A DNA stretch of 64,000 nucleotides from Actinoplanes sichuanensis (GTDB taxonomy: Bacteria; Actinomycetota; Actinomycetes; Mycobacteriales; Micromonosporaceae): assembly GCF_033097365.1 (NCBI RefSeq), contig NZ_AP028461.1:7626001-7690000 (forward strand), given 5' to 3'. The stretch's first letter is position 1, and each line of letters opens with the position of its first letter. The notes under the pieces are model-generated. The model saw nothing but the letters and a program-made list of their open reading frames with translations, ran no database searches and was not told where the DNA came from. A program made the translations under genes and the position numbers. Shown here piece by piece: positions 45,477 through 55,103 of this stretch.

Positions 45477-47807
45477 ATGCAGAACCCCCGCTTCCGCCAC
45501 GACTACCTGCCGATCCGTCTCGCCGAGCCGTACCGGGACCACCTCGTCGTGGTCGGCGAGACCCGCAACGTGCTGATCGACGACCCGGTCGCGGTGGAAC
45601 TGGCCACGCTCCTGGACGGCACCCGCGCCCTCGGTCAGGTGGTCGGTGAACTGGTCGGCCGGCACTCGGCCGGGGCCCTGGCCCGCGCGCTGCGCCGGCT
45701 CGACGGCCTGGACCTGCTGGCCGGCGGGCCGTGCGCGACCCCGCGACCGGCCGCGGCGGCCTGGGACGCCCGCGCCGTGGCCCCGGACCGGGCCGAACAG
45801 TGGCGGCGCGACGGGCGGGTGCTGCTGGTCGACGCCGGCTCCCCGACCGCCGCCGACCTCGCCACCCGGCTCGGCGACCTCGGCCCACCGGTGACCGTAC
45901 TGCCGATCGACGAACTCGGGCTCCCGCGACGAAAGGGACAAATCAACGAGGGCTCCCTGCCGGACCGGGGCCGGCTTCTGGAGCGGGACGGGCTGATCGT
46001 CGTCGCGGCCGGGTCGATGATCGATCCCCGGCTGGGCGCGCTCAACGAAGCGCTCCTGGCCGCTGGACGGCCATGGCTGATGGTCCGGCCGCACGGGCAC
46101 GTACTGCTGCTCGGCCCGCACTTCCGGCCCGGCACGACCGGCTGCTGGGAGTGCCTGCGGCGGCGCTGGACCGACAACGAGGAGGTCATCAACTTCGTCG
46201 TCGAGCAGCGCCGGGACCGGGACCGGCCCAGCCCGGCCTGGGCGGCGCTGGCCGCCACCACCACGGCCCTGGCCGGGCTGCTCGCCGCCGAACTGCCGGT
46301 GCTGGCAGTGGCCGGCGACTCGCCCCGGGTCACCGGGCGGATGGTCTCACTCGACACCCGTGACCTGAGCACCGGCACGCACACGCTGGTCCGGCTGCCG
46401 CAGTGCCCGGCCTGCGGCGACCCGGCCCGGCTGGACGGGGACGGACCACGGGTGACGGTGGCCGACGGTCCGCTCGCCGCCGACGACGGGACCGGCAGTC
46501 GCGCCCGACCCGCCGCGGAGACCCTCCGACTGCTGGAGCACCAGGTCAGCCCGTACCTCGGGGTGGTGACCAGGCTGACACCGACGGGTGGTGACAGCGG
46601 CGGCGGGATGATGTTCGGTTTCACCGCCGGGCACAACTTCGCGCTGGCCCGCGGCCCGGAACGGCTGCGCGGCAACCTGCGCGGGCTCAGCGGCGGCAAG
46701 GGCCGCACCGAGACGCAGGCCCGGGTCAGCGCGATCGGCGAGGCGATCGAGCGGTACTGCGGGGTGTGGCGGGGTGATCGACCCACCCATCGGGCCACCT
46801 TCCGGGACCTGGGTCGGGACCGGGCCGTGCCGATGTCCGAGCTGCGGCACTTCTCGGCCCGCCAGTACGCCGAACGGGACCTGACGAACCCGCGGGCCGG
46901 GATGTTCCACCACGTACCGGCCGCCGTCGCCGACGACACCGAACTCGACTGGACCACCGGCTGGTCGCTGACCCACGACCGGCCGTGCGACCTGCCCGCC
47001 GCCTACGTCTGGTACGGCCATCCGGAGTCGACCCGGCTCGGCCCGGCCGACTCCAACGGCTGCGCGGCGGGCGGCACGCTCGGCGAGGCGATCCTGCAGG
47101 GCTTCTACGAGCTGGTCGAACGGGATGCCGTCGCCCTCTGGTGGTACCACCGCTCCCGGCTGCCCGGAGTCGACCTGGCCGCCTCCGACGACCCGTGGCC
47201 GGCCGCCGTGCGGCGGCACTACCGCACCGTCCTCGGCCGGGAACTCTGGGTCCTCGACCTCACCGCCGACCTGCGGATCCCGGTGTACGCGGCGGTCAGC
47301 GAACGCGACGGTGGCGGGCAGGTGCTGGTCGGCTTCGGTGCGCATCCGAGCGCCGCGGTCGCGCTGACCCGGGCGGTGAGCGAACTCAACCAGTTCCTGC
47401 CCCTGGCCGCGGCCGTGGCCGGTGCGAACGGCGGCTACCACGGCGCCGAGCCGGAGACCGCCCGCTGGCTGGGCACCGTGACCACCGCCGACCAGCCGTG
47501 GCTGCGGCCCGATCCGGATCAGCCGCCGACGACTCCGGCGGCTCATCCGGTCCCGGCCGCGACCGGCACCTCGGCTGCGGTGGCCGCCGCCGTCGGTGCC
47601 GCCCGGAACGCCGGCCTGGAGCTGATCGTGGTCGACCAGTCCCGCCCGGAGCTGGAGCTGGCCGTGGCCCGGGTGGTCGTGCCGGGGCTGCGGCACTTCT
47701 GGCGGCGGCTCGGTCCGGGGCGGCTGTGGGCGGTGCCGGCCGCCCTCGGACGGGCGCCGCGGGCCACCGCCGAAGACGAGATCAACCCGTTGAGTGTCTT
47801 CTTCTGA
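45477..47807 (+). CDS. Leader-binding/YcaO cyclodehydratase fusion (TOMM biosynthesis)
   Basis: 776 residues from the ATG at 45477 (GAGGTGA upstream). Residues 1-90 look like a winged-helix leader-recognition part (LATLLDGTRALGQVVGELVG); about 90-360 is an E1/ThiF-like partner domain with zinc cysteines Cys223/Cys226 (CWEC) and Cys310/Cys313 (CPAC); about 385-776 is YcaO with VSAIGEAIERYCGVWR (Glu422, Glu425), FYELVERDAVALWWYH and RAVSELNQFLP. It should turn Cys (Ser/Thr) into azolines using ATP. The C terminus is NPLSVFF, not the Pro-rich PxPxP end common in this class. Reading the gene from 45030 would overlap the lipoprotein. Confidence 0.93.
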   Translation: MQNPRFRHDYLPIRLAEPYRDHLVVVGETRNVLIDDPVAVELATLLDGTRALGQVVGELVGRHSAGALARALRRLDGLDLLAGGPCATPRPAAAAWDARAVAPDRAEQWRRDGRVLLVDAGSPTAADLATRLGDLGPPVTVLPIDELGLPRRKGQINEGSLPDRGRLLERDGLIVVAAGSMIDPRLGALNEALLAAGRPWLMVRPHGHVLLLGPHFRPGTTGCWECLRRRWTDNEEVINFVVEQRRDRDRPSPAWAALAATTTALAGLLAAELPVLAVAGDSPRVTGRMVSLDTRDLSTGTHTLVRLPQCPACGDPARLDGDGPRVTVADGPLAADDGTGSRARPAAETLRLLEHQVSPYLGVVTRLTPTGGDSGGGMMFGFTAGHNFALARGPERLRGNLRGLSGGKGRTETQARVSAIGEAIERYCGVWRGDRPTHRATFRDLGRDRAVPMSELRHFSARQYAERDLTNPRAGMFHHVPAAVADDTELDWTTGWSLTHDRPCDLPAAYVWYGHPESTRLGPADSNGCAAGGTLGEAILQGFYELVERDAVALWWYHRSRLPGVDLAASDDPWPAAVRRHYRTVLGRELWVLDLTADLRIPVYAAVSERDGGGQVLVGFGAHPSAAVALTRAVSELNQFLPLAAAVAGANGGYHGAEPETARWLGTVTTADQPWLRPDPDQPPTTPAAHPVPAATGTSAAVAAAVGAARNAGLELIVVDQSRPELELAVARVVVPGLRHFWRRLGPGRLWAVPAALGRAPRATAEDEINPLSVFF

Positions 47808-47823
47808 TCGTCCGGAGGGGCCC

Positions 47824-49290
47824 GTGTCATCGACCACCGCAGTGCCCACCGAACCGGATACCGGCTCGGTCCGCCGGGTTCCGGTCCGGGAGGAGTACCG
47901 CTTCCGGGACCGGACCACCCTGGCCAACGGCACCGGCGACTCGATCACCGTCCAGTACGGGCGGTTCCAACTGCACATGGAACGGCTCGGGCTGGGCCGC
48001 CGGGCGATGCTGCTGCGGCTGGCCGACGAATGGCTCGACGACGACGCCGTCCAGCATCTGGTGGCCACGGTCGAGGGCGAGAACAGCATCCTGCGGGCCC
48101 AGGTGCTGCTCCGACGGCTGGTCACGCACGCCTGGCTGCGCCGCCGGCTGTCCGCCGGCAACCGGCCGCTGCTGGAGATCGACCCGCAGGGGCTCGGCGC
48201 GTCGGTGCTGCCGCCACCGGCCCGGCACCGGCCCGGAGTCAGATACCGGATGTCGCGTCTGGCCCGGATCGACGCCGACGGCGAGGTGCTGTCCGCGCTC
48301 AGCCCGGCGCATGCGGTGGTCGTCGGCTGTCCCGACCCACGGGTGGCCGGCCTGCTCGCGGTGGCCGCCGCCCAGGGCTGTGACCTGGACCGGGCGGCCG
48401 CCGTGCTGGGGGTGTCGGCGCCGGTGGCGGGCCGGGTCCTGGACGAGTTGCTCAGCGCCGGGATCGTGACGGAACCGGGCGGTACGGCCACACCCGCGGT
48501 GTTCTGGTCACCGGCGGAGCTGGAGGTACACCACAGGTCCCGGGTCGGGCGGCACGCGCTTCCGGTCGGCGGCACCTACCGGTTCCGGGACCGGCTGCCG
48601 GCCGAGCCGCTACGGCGTACCTTCCCCGACGCCCCGGCCACCGACCTGCCGGAACCGGACCTGGACGCGATCGCCGCGACCGAGCCGGCCCTGACCGACG
48701 TGATCCGGGCCCGGCGGTCGATCCGCGCCCACGACGACGCGCATCCGATCACCGTGGATCGGCTGGCCGAGTTCCTGTATCGGGTGCAGGCCACCCGCCC
48801 GGCCGGTGCCCACGACGGCATCGAGGTCGGGCACCGGCCGTACCCGGGTGGCGGTGGGCTCTACGAGCTGGAGATCTATCCGCTGGTGCTGAGCTGTGCG
48901 GGCCTGTCGCCGGGGCTGTACCACTACGACGGGACGGCGCACCAGCTGCGCCTGCTGGCCCCGCCGGGGCCGTTGACCGAACGGATGGCCGGGTACGCCC
49001 GAGCCGCCGCCGCGATGGCCGGGCCACCCCAGGTGCTGCTGGTGATCACTGCCCGGGTCGGCCGGCTGATGTGGAAGTACGAGGGGATCGGCTACCCGAT
49101 GATCCTCAAGCACTCGGGTGTACTCACCGAGCTGATGTACCTGGTCGCCACGGCGATGGGGCTGGCGCCGTGCGCGCTGGGCTCGGGCGACTCGGCCGCG
49201 TTCGCCGAGCTGTCCGGGATCGATCCGCTGGCCGAACCCGCGGTGGCCGACTTCGCGCTCGGCTCGCCCTACCCCAAGGAGCCCCGATGA
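47824..49290 (+). CDS. SagB-type azoline dehydrogenase
   Basis: 488 residues. The C-terminal half is a nitroreductase-fold FMN oxidase: DVIRARRSIRAHDDAHPITV, FLYRVQATRPAG, YPGGGGLYELEIYPLVLSCA and YLVATAMGLAPCALGSGD. It oxidises azolines made by the preceding YcaO fusion to aromatic azoles. The N-terminal ~250 residues are a helical extension with a winged-helix-like part. The GTG at 47824 follows GGAGGGG; an ATG at 47794 would overlap the upstream gene by 14 bases. Its end overlaps the adaptor start (ATGA). Confidence 0.92.
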   Translation: MSSTTAVPTEPDTGSVRRVPVREEYRFRDRTTLANGTGDSITVQYGRFQLHMERLGLGRRAMLLRLADEWLDDDAVQHLVATVEGENSILRAQVLLRRLVTHAWLRRRLSAGNRPLLEIDPQGLGASVLPPPARHRPGVRYRMSRLARIDADGEVLSALSPAHAVVVGCPDPRVAGLLAVAAAQGCDLDRAAAVLGVSAPVAGRVLDELLSAGIVTEPGGTATPAVFWSPAELEVHHRSRVGRHALPVGGTYRFRDRLPAEPLRRTFPDAPATDLPEPDLDAIAATEPALTDVIRARRSIRAHDDAHPITVDRLAEFLYRVQATRPAGAHDGIEVGHRPYPGGGGLYELEIYPLVLSCAGLSPGLYHYDGTAHQLRLLAPPGPLTERMAGYARAAAAMAGPPQVLLVITARVGRLMWKYEGIGYPMILKHSGVLTELMYLVATAMGLAPCALGSGDSAAFAELSGIDPLAEPAVADFALGSPYPKEPR

Positions 49291-50096
49291 GGTTCCGTAG
49301 GCAGGCGCTGCGGCACCTGGAGCAGCCGGAGAGCCTGGACCAGGTGGCCCGGCTGACCACGGTGCCGAGCTGGCTGCTCACCGCCGCGCTGGTGGTGACC
49401 GTGTTGGCCACCGGCGCCTGGACCACCACGGCGACGCTGGATCGGGAGGTCACCGCCGGTGGTGTGCTGATCCACCCGCACGGGGTCTCCGACTTCGACG
49501 CCGCAGAGACCGGTCGGGTGGTCAAGGTCTGGGTGGACCGGAATCAGCCGGTCGCCAAGGGCAGCCCGATCTACAGCGTGCAGGGTGACTCCGGTGGGAT
49601 CGTCACGGTGCCCGCGCCGTGGGACGCGTACGTGGTGAACCTGCTGATCGCCGAGGGCCGGGTGGTCGAGCGCGGTTCCCGGGTGGCCGAACTGGAACGG
49701 CTGGACGCGCCGGGTGACGCCCTGCAGGCGGTGCTGTTCGTACCGGCCGCGAGCGCGCCGATGCTCTCCGCCGGCCAGCCCGTGCACGTCGACGTGGCCG
49801 CGGTCTCCACCACGGTCTTCGGCACCCTGCAGGGCGAGGTCGGTACGGTCGGCGCGTTCCCGGAGACCGAGGACTCGCTGCGGGCGTTCCTCGGTTCGGG
49901 CCGGGACGTGCGGCCGTTCCTGGCCGACGGCAGCGTGGTCCGGGTGGTGGTGCTGCTGCACGCCGACCCGGAGTCGCCGACCGGGTTGCAGTGGTCGAAG
50001 GCGTCCCCGCCGTTTCGGCTCACCTCGATCAGCGAGGTCGACGGCCGGATCGTGGTCGGCCAGGATCGGCCGCTGGACTGGGTGCTGGGCCGATGA
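49287..50096 (+). CDS. HlyD-like membrane-fusion adaptor of the NHLM exporter
   Basis: 269 residues. One N-terminal membrane helix (WLLTAALVVTVLATGAW) and an outside beta-rich biotinyl/HlyD-like region (GRVVKVWVDRNQPVAKGSPI and TVPAPWDAYVVNLLIAEGRV). NHLP peptide-export operons regularly hold such an adaptor before their two ABC proteins. Starts in ATGA overlap with the sagB-like gene and ends in overlap with the C39 exporter, so the plus arm is tightly coupled. Shorter than typical HlyD proteins, lacking a long coiled coil. Confidence 0.85.
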   Translation: MRFRRQALRHLEQPESLDQVARLTTVPSWLLTAALVVTVLATGAWTTTATLDREVTAGGVLIHPHGVSDFDAAETGRVVKVWVDRNQPVAKGSPIYSVQGDSGGIVTVPAPWDAYVVNLLIAEGRVVERGSRVAELERLDAPGDALQAVLFVPAASAPMLSAGQPVHVDVAAVSTTVFGTLQGEVGTVGAFPETEDSLRAFLGSGRDVRPFLADGSVVRVVVLLHADPESPTGLQWSKASPPFRLTSISEVDGRIVVGQDRPLDWVLGR

Positions 50097-52270
50097 CCGA
50101 CACCGTGATCGACCTGGACCGGGCCGCCCCGGAGCCGCCGCGCCGCCGCCGGGTGCGCACACCGACGCTGATCCAGATGGAGGCGGTCGAGTGCGGCGCG
50201 GCCTCGCTCGGCATCGTGCTGGCCCACCACGGCCGACACGTACCCCTGGAGGAGCTGCGGGAACGCTGCGGGGTCAGCCGGGACGGCTCGAACGCCTCCA
50301 CCGTGCTCAAGGGCGCCCGGCACTACGGGATGACCGCCAAGGGCTTCCAGATGGAGGTCGACAAGCTCGCCTCGGTGCCGCTGCCGGCCATCCTGTTCTG
50401 GAAGTTCCAACACTTCCTGGTGTTGGAGGGGATGGGCGCCAAGAAGGTCTGGGTGAACGACCCGGCGACCGGCCCGCGCCCGATCGGCTGGGCCGAGTTC
50501 GACGAGGGCTACACCGGCATCGTGCTGACGCTGACCCCGGATCCGGAGAGGTTCCGACCCGGCGGCGACCGGTTCCGGGCCTGGGCCGCGCTGGCCGCCC
50601 GCTGGCGGGGGCTGCGCGCGGTCGCCGCCCAGGCCGTCCTGCTCGGCCTGGTGATGGCCGTGGTCGGCCTGACCATGCCCGCGGTGGTCCGGATCTTCGT
50701 CGACCAGGTGCTGCTCGGTGGCGGTGGGGCGCTTTCCGGGCTGCTCACCGCGATGGCCGGGGCCGCGGTGGTCACGCTGCTCGCGGCACTGGCCCAGGAA
50801 CGCCTGATGGTCCGGGCCGAGACCGCGATGGCGCTGAGCACGGCGGCCCGACTGTTCCGGCGGCTGATGCGGCTGCCCGCGGCGTTCTTCGACCAGCGGC
50901 AGGCGGCCGACCTGACCCGCCGGATCCGCAGCACCGACGTGGTGGCCGACGTGGTCACCAGGCGGCTGACACTGACCCTGGTCGACGTGACGCTGGTGGT
51001 CGCGTACGGCGGCCTGCTCTGCCTTTACGATCCGCTGCTGGGCGCCGTGTCGGTGCTGCTGTGCGGCCTGAACGTGCTGGCCCTGCGGTACGTTTCGGCG
51101 CTGCGCACCACGGCGGTGGCGAGTCTGCAGGCCGAACGCAGCAAGCTGTTCAGCACCGTGCACACCACCATCCAGATGATCGAGACGGTCAAGGCGGGCG
51201 GCGCCGAGCAGCACAGTTTCCAGCAGTTCAGCTCGCGGGCCGCAGCGGTCACCAACGACCAGCAGCGGCTCGGCCGGCCCACCGCGATCCTCTCGGTCGT
51301 GCCCGCGCTGCTGGCCACCCTGAACACCGCGGTCCTGCTCGGGCTGGGCGGCCCACGGATCCTGGCCGGCAGCCTCAGCATCGGCGTCGTGCTCGGCATG
51401 CAGACCCTGGTGGTGGCGATGAACCGGCCGGTCGCCGCGCTCACCGCGGTCGGCGCGCAGGTCCAGGAGATGTCGGCCGATCTGAGCCGACTGCGCGACG
51501 TGGAGAACTATCCGGCCCCGGATCCGCCCCGGCCCGAGCCGCCGGAACCACTGGACGGGCACCTGCGGATCGAGGGCCTGACCTTCGGCTACAACCCGCT
51601 CGCGGCACCGCTGCTGAGCGAGTTCGACCTGGATCTGCCGCCGGGCGCCCGGGTGGCGCTGGTGGGCCGCTCGGGCAGCGGCAAGTCGACGGTCGGGCGG
51701 CTGGTGTCCGGCCTGTACCGGCCGTGGTCCGGGCGGATCACCGTGGACGGCCGGGAACGGGCGAGCATCGACCCGGGGCTGTGGGCGGCCACCGTGGCGA
51801 TGGTCGACCAGGAGCAGATCCTGTTCGAGGGCACGATCCGGGAGAACGTCACACTCTGGGACTCGTCGGTCTCGGACGAGGACGTGGTCGCCGCGCTGTC
51901 CGACGCCGCGGTGCTGGACGTGGTGCTGTCCCGGCCGGGTGGCCTGGGCGCCCGGGTCGACGAGGGCGGCCGCAACTTCTCCGGCGGTCAACGTCAACGG
52001 CTGGAGATCGCCCGCGCGCTGGTACGCCGTCCGCGCCTGCTGGTCCTCGACGAGGCGACCAGCGCGTTGGACGCCCAGACCGAGCAGACCATCGACCACC
52101 ACCTGCGCCGTCGCGGAGCCACCTGCCTGATCGTGGCGCACCGGCTGTCCACGATCCGCGACTGCGACCTGATCGTGGTGCTGGACGGCGGGCGCGAGGT
52201 CGAACGCGGCACCCACGACGAGCTGGTGGCTCGGGACGGTCACTACGCACGACTGGTCCGGGACGAGTGA
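50093..52270 (+). CDS. NHLM-type ABC exporter with C39 leader peptidase
   Basis: 725 residues. C39 protease domain: Cys34 in MEAVECGAASLG, His107 in FWKFQHFLVLEG, Asp123 in VWVNDPATG, the full catalytic set. Next come about six membrane segments and a nucleotide-binding domain with Walker A GRSGSGKSTVGRL near residue 525, signature FSGGQRQRLEIARAL, Walker B LLVLDEATSALD. It should cut the NHLP leaders after the AAG/VAG motif and export the modified peptides, with the neighbouring ABC protein. ATGA overlap with the adaptor gene. Confidence 0.94.
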   Translation: MTDTVIDLDRAAPEPPRRRRVRTPTLIQMEAVECGAASLGIVLAHHGRHVPLEELRERCGVSRDGSNASTVLKGARHYGMTAKGFQMEVDKLASVPLPAILFWKFQHFLVLEGMGAKKVWVNDPATGPRPIGWAEFDEGYTGIVLTLTPDPERFRPGGDRFRAWAALAARWRGLRAVAAQAVLLGLVMAVVGLTMPAVVRIFVDQVLLGGGGALSGLLTAMAGAAVVTLLAALAQERLMVRAETAMALSTAARLFRRLMRLPAAFFDQRQAADLTRRIRSTDVVADVVTRRLTLTLVDVTLVVAYGGLLCLYDPLLGAVSVLLCGLNVLALRYVSALRTTAVASLQAERSKLFSTVHTTIQMIETVKAGGAEQHSFQQFSSRAAAVTNDQQRLGRPTAILSVVPALLATLNTAVLLGLGGPRILAGSLSIGVVLGMQTLVVAMNRPVAALTAVGAQVQEMSADLSRLRDVENYPAPDPPRPEPPEPLDGHLRIEGLTFGYNPLAAPLLSEFDLDLPPGARVALVGRSGSGKSTVGRLVSGLYRPWSGRITVDGRERASIDPGLWAATVAMVDQEQILFEGTIRENVTLWDSSVSDEDVVAALSDAAVLDVVLSRPGGLGARVDEGGRNFSGGQRQRLEIARALVRRPRLLVLDEATSALDAQTEQTIDHHLRRRGATCLIVAHRLSTIRDCDLIVVLDGGREVERGTHDELVARDGHYARLVRDE

Positions 52271-52283
52271 GAGGTCGGGGTCG

Positions 52284-55103
52284 ATGACGATCGAGACGGT
52301 CACCGGGGACGGCGCGCTGCTCGTGGTGGACGCGCCGAGCGACCTGTTCCTGGTGCGCACCAGGGTCGGTGGCGCGCGGTCCCGGCGGCACTTCGTGGCC
52401 CGGATCCCGGCCGGTGGGCTGGTACCCGACGTCGCCCGGTCCGGGGTGTGGCGGCTGCTGGCCGTACCGCTGCCGGGTGGACGTCTCGACCGCCTGCCCG
52501 GACCGCCCGACGGCGCCGAGGCGATCGATCTGTCGCTGGCCGCGCTGGCCGGCGCGGTCCGTGGCGACCGGGAGCCGCCGCGGGACGCCCGGACGCTCTA
52601 CGCGGGGCAGGTCGAGGCGGCCACCGCGGGCACCACCTTCACCGGCACCCCGGCGGTGTGCTGGGTGCGCGGCACCGGCGGCCGCCTGACCCGCAACGAC
52701 GGTGGGCCGGACGAGACGTTCGAGGAGGGTGTGCCGGTGCTGCTGGCCGGGCGCGACTGGGTGCGCCCGGAACGAGGCGGCGCGGTGGAGGCGTGCTCCA
52801 GCGACGATCTGCTGCGCTCGGGCGAGCTGTGGGACGTGGTCCGCGACCGGACCGCCCGGCTGCTGCGCCTGGTCGAACGGCAGGGTGCGGCGGCCGACGC
52901 GGCGCTGCTGACCTCGCTGACCGCCCGCGAGGAGGGGAACCGGGCGGCGGTGGCCCGCGCGACCCGGATCGCGTCCGGTCTGGTCGGCGCCCGGCCGTCC
53001 GCCGGTCACACCGGGCGGGGCGAGCGGTTCCGGCGGGCCGCCGCCGCGTTGCGCCTGGTCGCCGGTGCGGGCGGGCTGCCGGTGGTGGAGCCGGCCGGGC
53101 GGCGCGACGAACCGGCCGATCTGGCCGAGGCGGTCCGTGCGGTGGCCCGCAGCTCGTCGCTGCACCTGCGGGACGTGCAGCTACCGGAGGACTGGTGGCG
53201 GCACGACCTGGGCCCGCTGCTGGGCTGGCGGGCCGAGGAGACCGGGACCGCCGTGGTGTGTCTGGTGCATCGACGCGGCCGGTACCGGGAGGTGGACCCG
53301 GAGACCGGGGCGGTCCTGGCCACCGGCCGGGCCGCCGCCGACGGGGTGTCCCGGACCGCCACCCAGGTGCAGGTGCCGCTACCGGTCGAGACATCGGTGC
53401 CGAAGGTGTTCCGGCTGGGCAGCACCGGCGCGGGCCCGGATCTGGCCGTCCTGGCCGGGTGCGGGCTGATCGTCGCCGCGCTGGCCCTGGCCGCGCCGAT
53501 CGTGACCGGCCGGGTGCTGGGCGCGCTGGCCGAACGGGTGTCGGTGTCCGGCCTGACCTGGTCGGCACTGCTGCTGGTGGCCTGCGGCGGGGTGGCCGCC
53601 CTGGTCGGCGTGGCGACGAATCTACGTATGTTGCGCGGTGAGGGCCGGGTCGAGTACGGCGTACAGCTGGTCCTCTGGGATCGCCTGCTGCGGCTGCCGG
53701 TCCGGTTCTTCCGGGACACCAGCAGCGGCGAGCTGGCCAACACGCTGCTCGGGGTCACGTTCGTCCGGGAGGCGCTGTCCGGGGTGATCCTGCTGCTGCT
53801 CACCTCGTCGCTGACCGCGATCACCATGCTGACGCTGGTGTGGGTGCTGAGTCCACCGCTGGGGCTGGCCGCCACCGGCTTGGCGCTGGCCGCGCTGGTG
53901 CTGGTCGGCGTGCTGGGCCGGGTGGTGATCGCGCGGCAGCGGCGGGCGCTGCCGGCCGAGCACCGGGCGGTGTCCACCGCGCACCAGCTGATCAGCGGAA
54001 TCTCCAAGATCAAACTCGCCGGGGCGGAGCAGCGGGCGTTCGCCCGATGGTTCGAGCAGACGGCGTACGCCCGGGGCACCCTCAACCGGGTCCGCGGCGT
54101 GCAGGCCGTGCTGCGGGCGGTGGCCACCGTGCTGCCGATCGCCGGTCAGCTGCTGCTGTTCACGATCCTGGCCGGCCCGCTCGCCGGCGAACTGGCCCCG
54201 GACGACTTCTTCGCCCTCAACGTGGCCTTCCTGATGCTGGTCGGCGCGCTGCTGGTGATCGTCTCCGGAAGTGTCGAGCTGCTGGCCGCGCTACCCCGCC
54301 TCGCCGAGCTGAAGCTGCTGCTCGCCGGCGTGCCGGAGCGGACACCGGACCGGGCCGACCCGGGCGACCTGCGCGGCGAGATCACCCTCCAGGACGTGAG
54401 CTTCGGGTACGGCCCGGACGCCCCGCCGGTGATCGACGACGTGACGCTGCGGGTGCCGGCCGGTAGCTTCACGGCGATCGTCGGCCCGAGCGGATGCGGC
54501 AAGTCCACCCTGCTCCGGCTGCTGCTGGGCTTCGAGTCGCCGGCGCAGGGTTCGGTCTACTACGACAACCAGGATCTCGCCGAACTGGACCTGCAGGCGG
54601 TCCGCCGACAGTGCGGGGTGGTGCTGCAGGACGGGCAACTGTTCGCCGGTTCGCTGCGCGACAACGTGTGCGGCGCCGCCTCGTACAGCCTGGAACGGGT
54701 CCTGGAGGCGGCCCGGCTGGCCGGACTCGACGACGACATCGCGCACCTGCCGATGGGTGTGGCGACGATGGTTCCGCACGGTGGCGGCACACTCTCGGTC
54801 GGGCAGCGGCAGCGCGTCCTGATCGCCCGGGCGCTGATCCACCGACCCCGGATGATCTTCTTCGACGAGGCGACCAGCGCGCTCGACAACCGCACCCAGG
54901 AGCGGGTCACCGAGAGCACCCGGCAGCTCAGCGCCACCCGCCTGGTGATCGCGCACCGGTTGTCCACGGTGCGGCACGCCGACCTGATCGTGGTGATGGA
55001 GCGGGGGCGGATCGTGCAGCAGGGCACGTTCGCCGACCTGATGGCCGAGCGGGACGGTCTGTTCCACCGGCTGGCCCGCCGCCAACTGGTCACCGAGGAC
55101 TGA
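52284..55103 (+). CDS. Second NHLM-type ABC exporter, no peptidase
   Basis: 939 residues. A ~380-residue N-terminal region specific to the second NHLM exporter (opens MTIETVTGDGALLVVDAPSD, without C39 residues), then membrane segments from about residue 385 and an ATPase domain: Walker A GPSGCGKSTLLRLLLGFESP near 734, signature LSVGQRQRVLIARAL (SVGQ rather than SGGQ), Walker B MIFFDEATSALDN. It likely pairs with the C39 exporter as a heterodimer. Fourteen bases after it; its stop abuts the convergent MerR stop. Confidence 0.92.
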   Translation: MTIETVTGDGALLVVDAPSDLFLVRTRVGGARSRRHFVARIPAGGLVPDVARSGVWRLLAVPLPGGRLDRLPGPPDGAEAIDLSLAALAGAVRGDREPPRDARTLYAGQVEAATAGTTFTGTPAVCWVRGTGGRLTRNDGGPDETFEEGVPVLLAGRDWVRPERGGAVEACSSDDLLRSGELWDVVRDRTARLLRLVERQGAAADAALLTSLTAREEGNRAAVARATRIASGLVGARPSAGHTGRGERFRRAAAALRLVAGAGGLPVVEPAGRRDEPADLAEAVRAVARSSSLHLRDVQLPEDWWRHDLGPLLGWRAEETGTAVVCLVHRRGRYREVDPETGAVLATGRAAADGVSRTATQVQVPLPVETSVPKVFRLGSTGAGPDLAVLAGCGLIVAALALAAPIVTGRVLGALAERVSVSGLTWSALLLVACGGVAALVGVATNLRMLRGEGRVEYGVQLVLWDRLLRLPVRFFRDTSSGELANTLLGVTFVREALSGVILLLLTSSLTAITMLTLVWVLSPPLGLAATGLALAALVLVGVLGRVVIARQRRALPAEHRAVSTAHQLISGISKIKLAGAEQRAFARWFEQTAYARGTLNRVRGVQAVLRAVATVLPIAGQLLLFTILAGPLAGELAPDDFFALNVAFLMLVGALLVIVSGSVELLAALPRLAELKLLLAGVPERTPDRADPGDLRGEITLQDVSFGYGPDAPPVIDDVTLRVPAGSFTAIVGPSGCGKSTLLRLLLGFESPAQGSVYYDNQDLAELDLQAVRRQCGVVLQDGQLFAGSLRDNVCGAASYSLERVLEAARLAGLDDDIAHLPMGVATMVPHGGGTLSVGQRQRVLIARALIHRPRMIFFDEATSALDNRTQERVTESTRQLSATRLVIAHRLSTVRHADLIVVMERGRIVQQGTFADLMAERDGLFHRLARRQLVTED

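Noticed and set aside
49571..52360. 929-codon open frame antisense to the C39 exporter
   Set aside because: Covers the exporter and adaptor genes, whose catalytic motifs are intact; the antisense frame has no domain or ribosome site.
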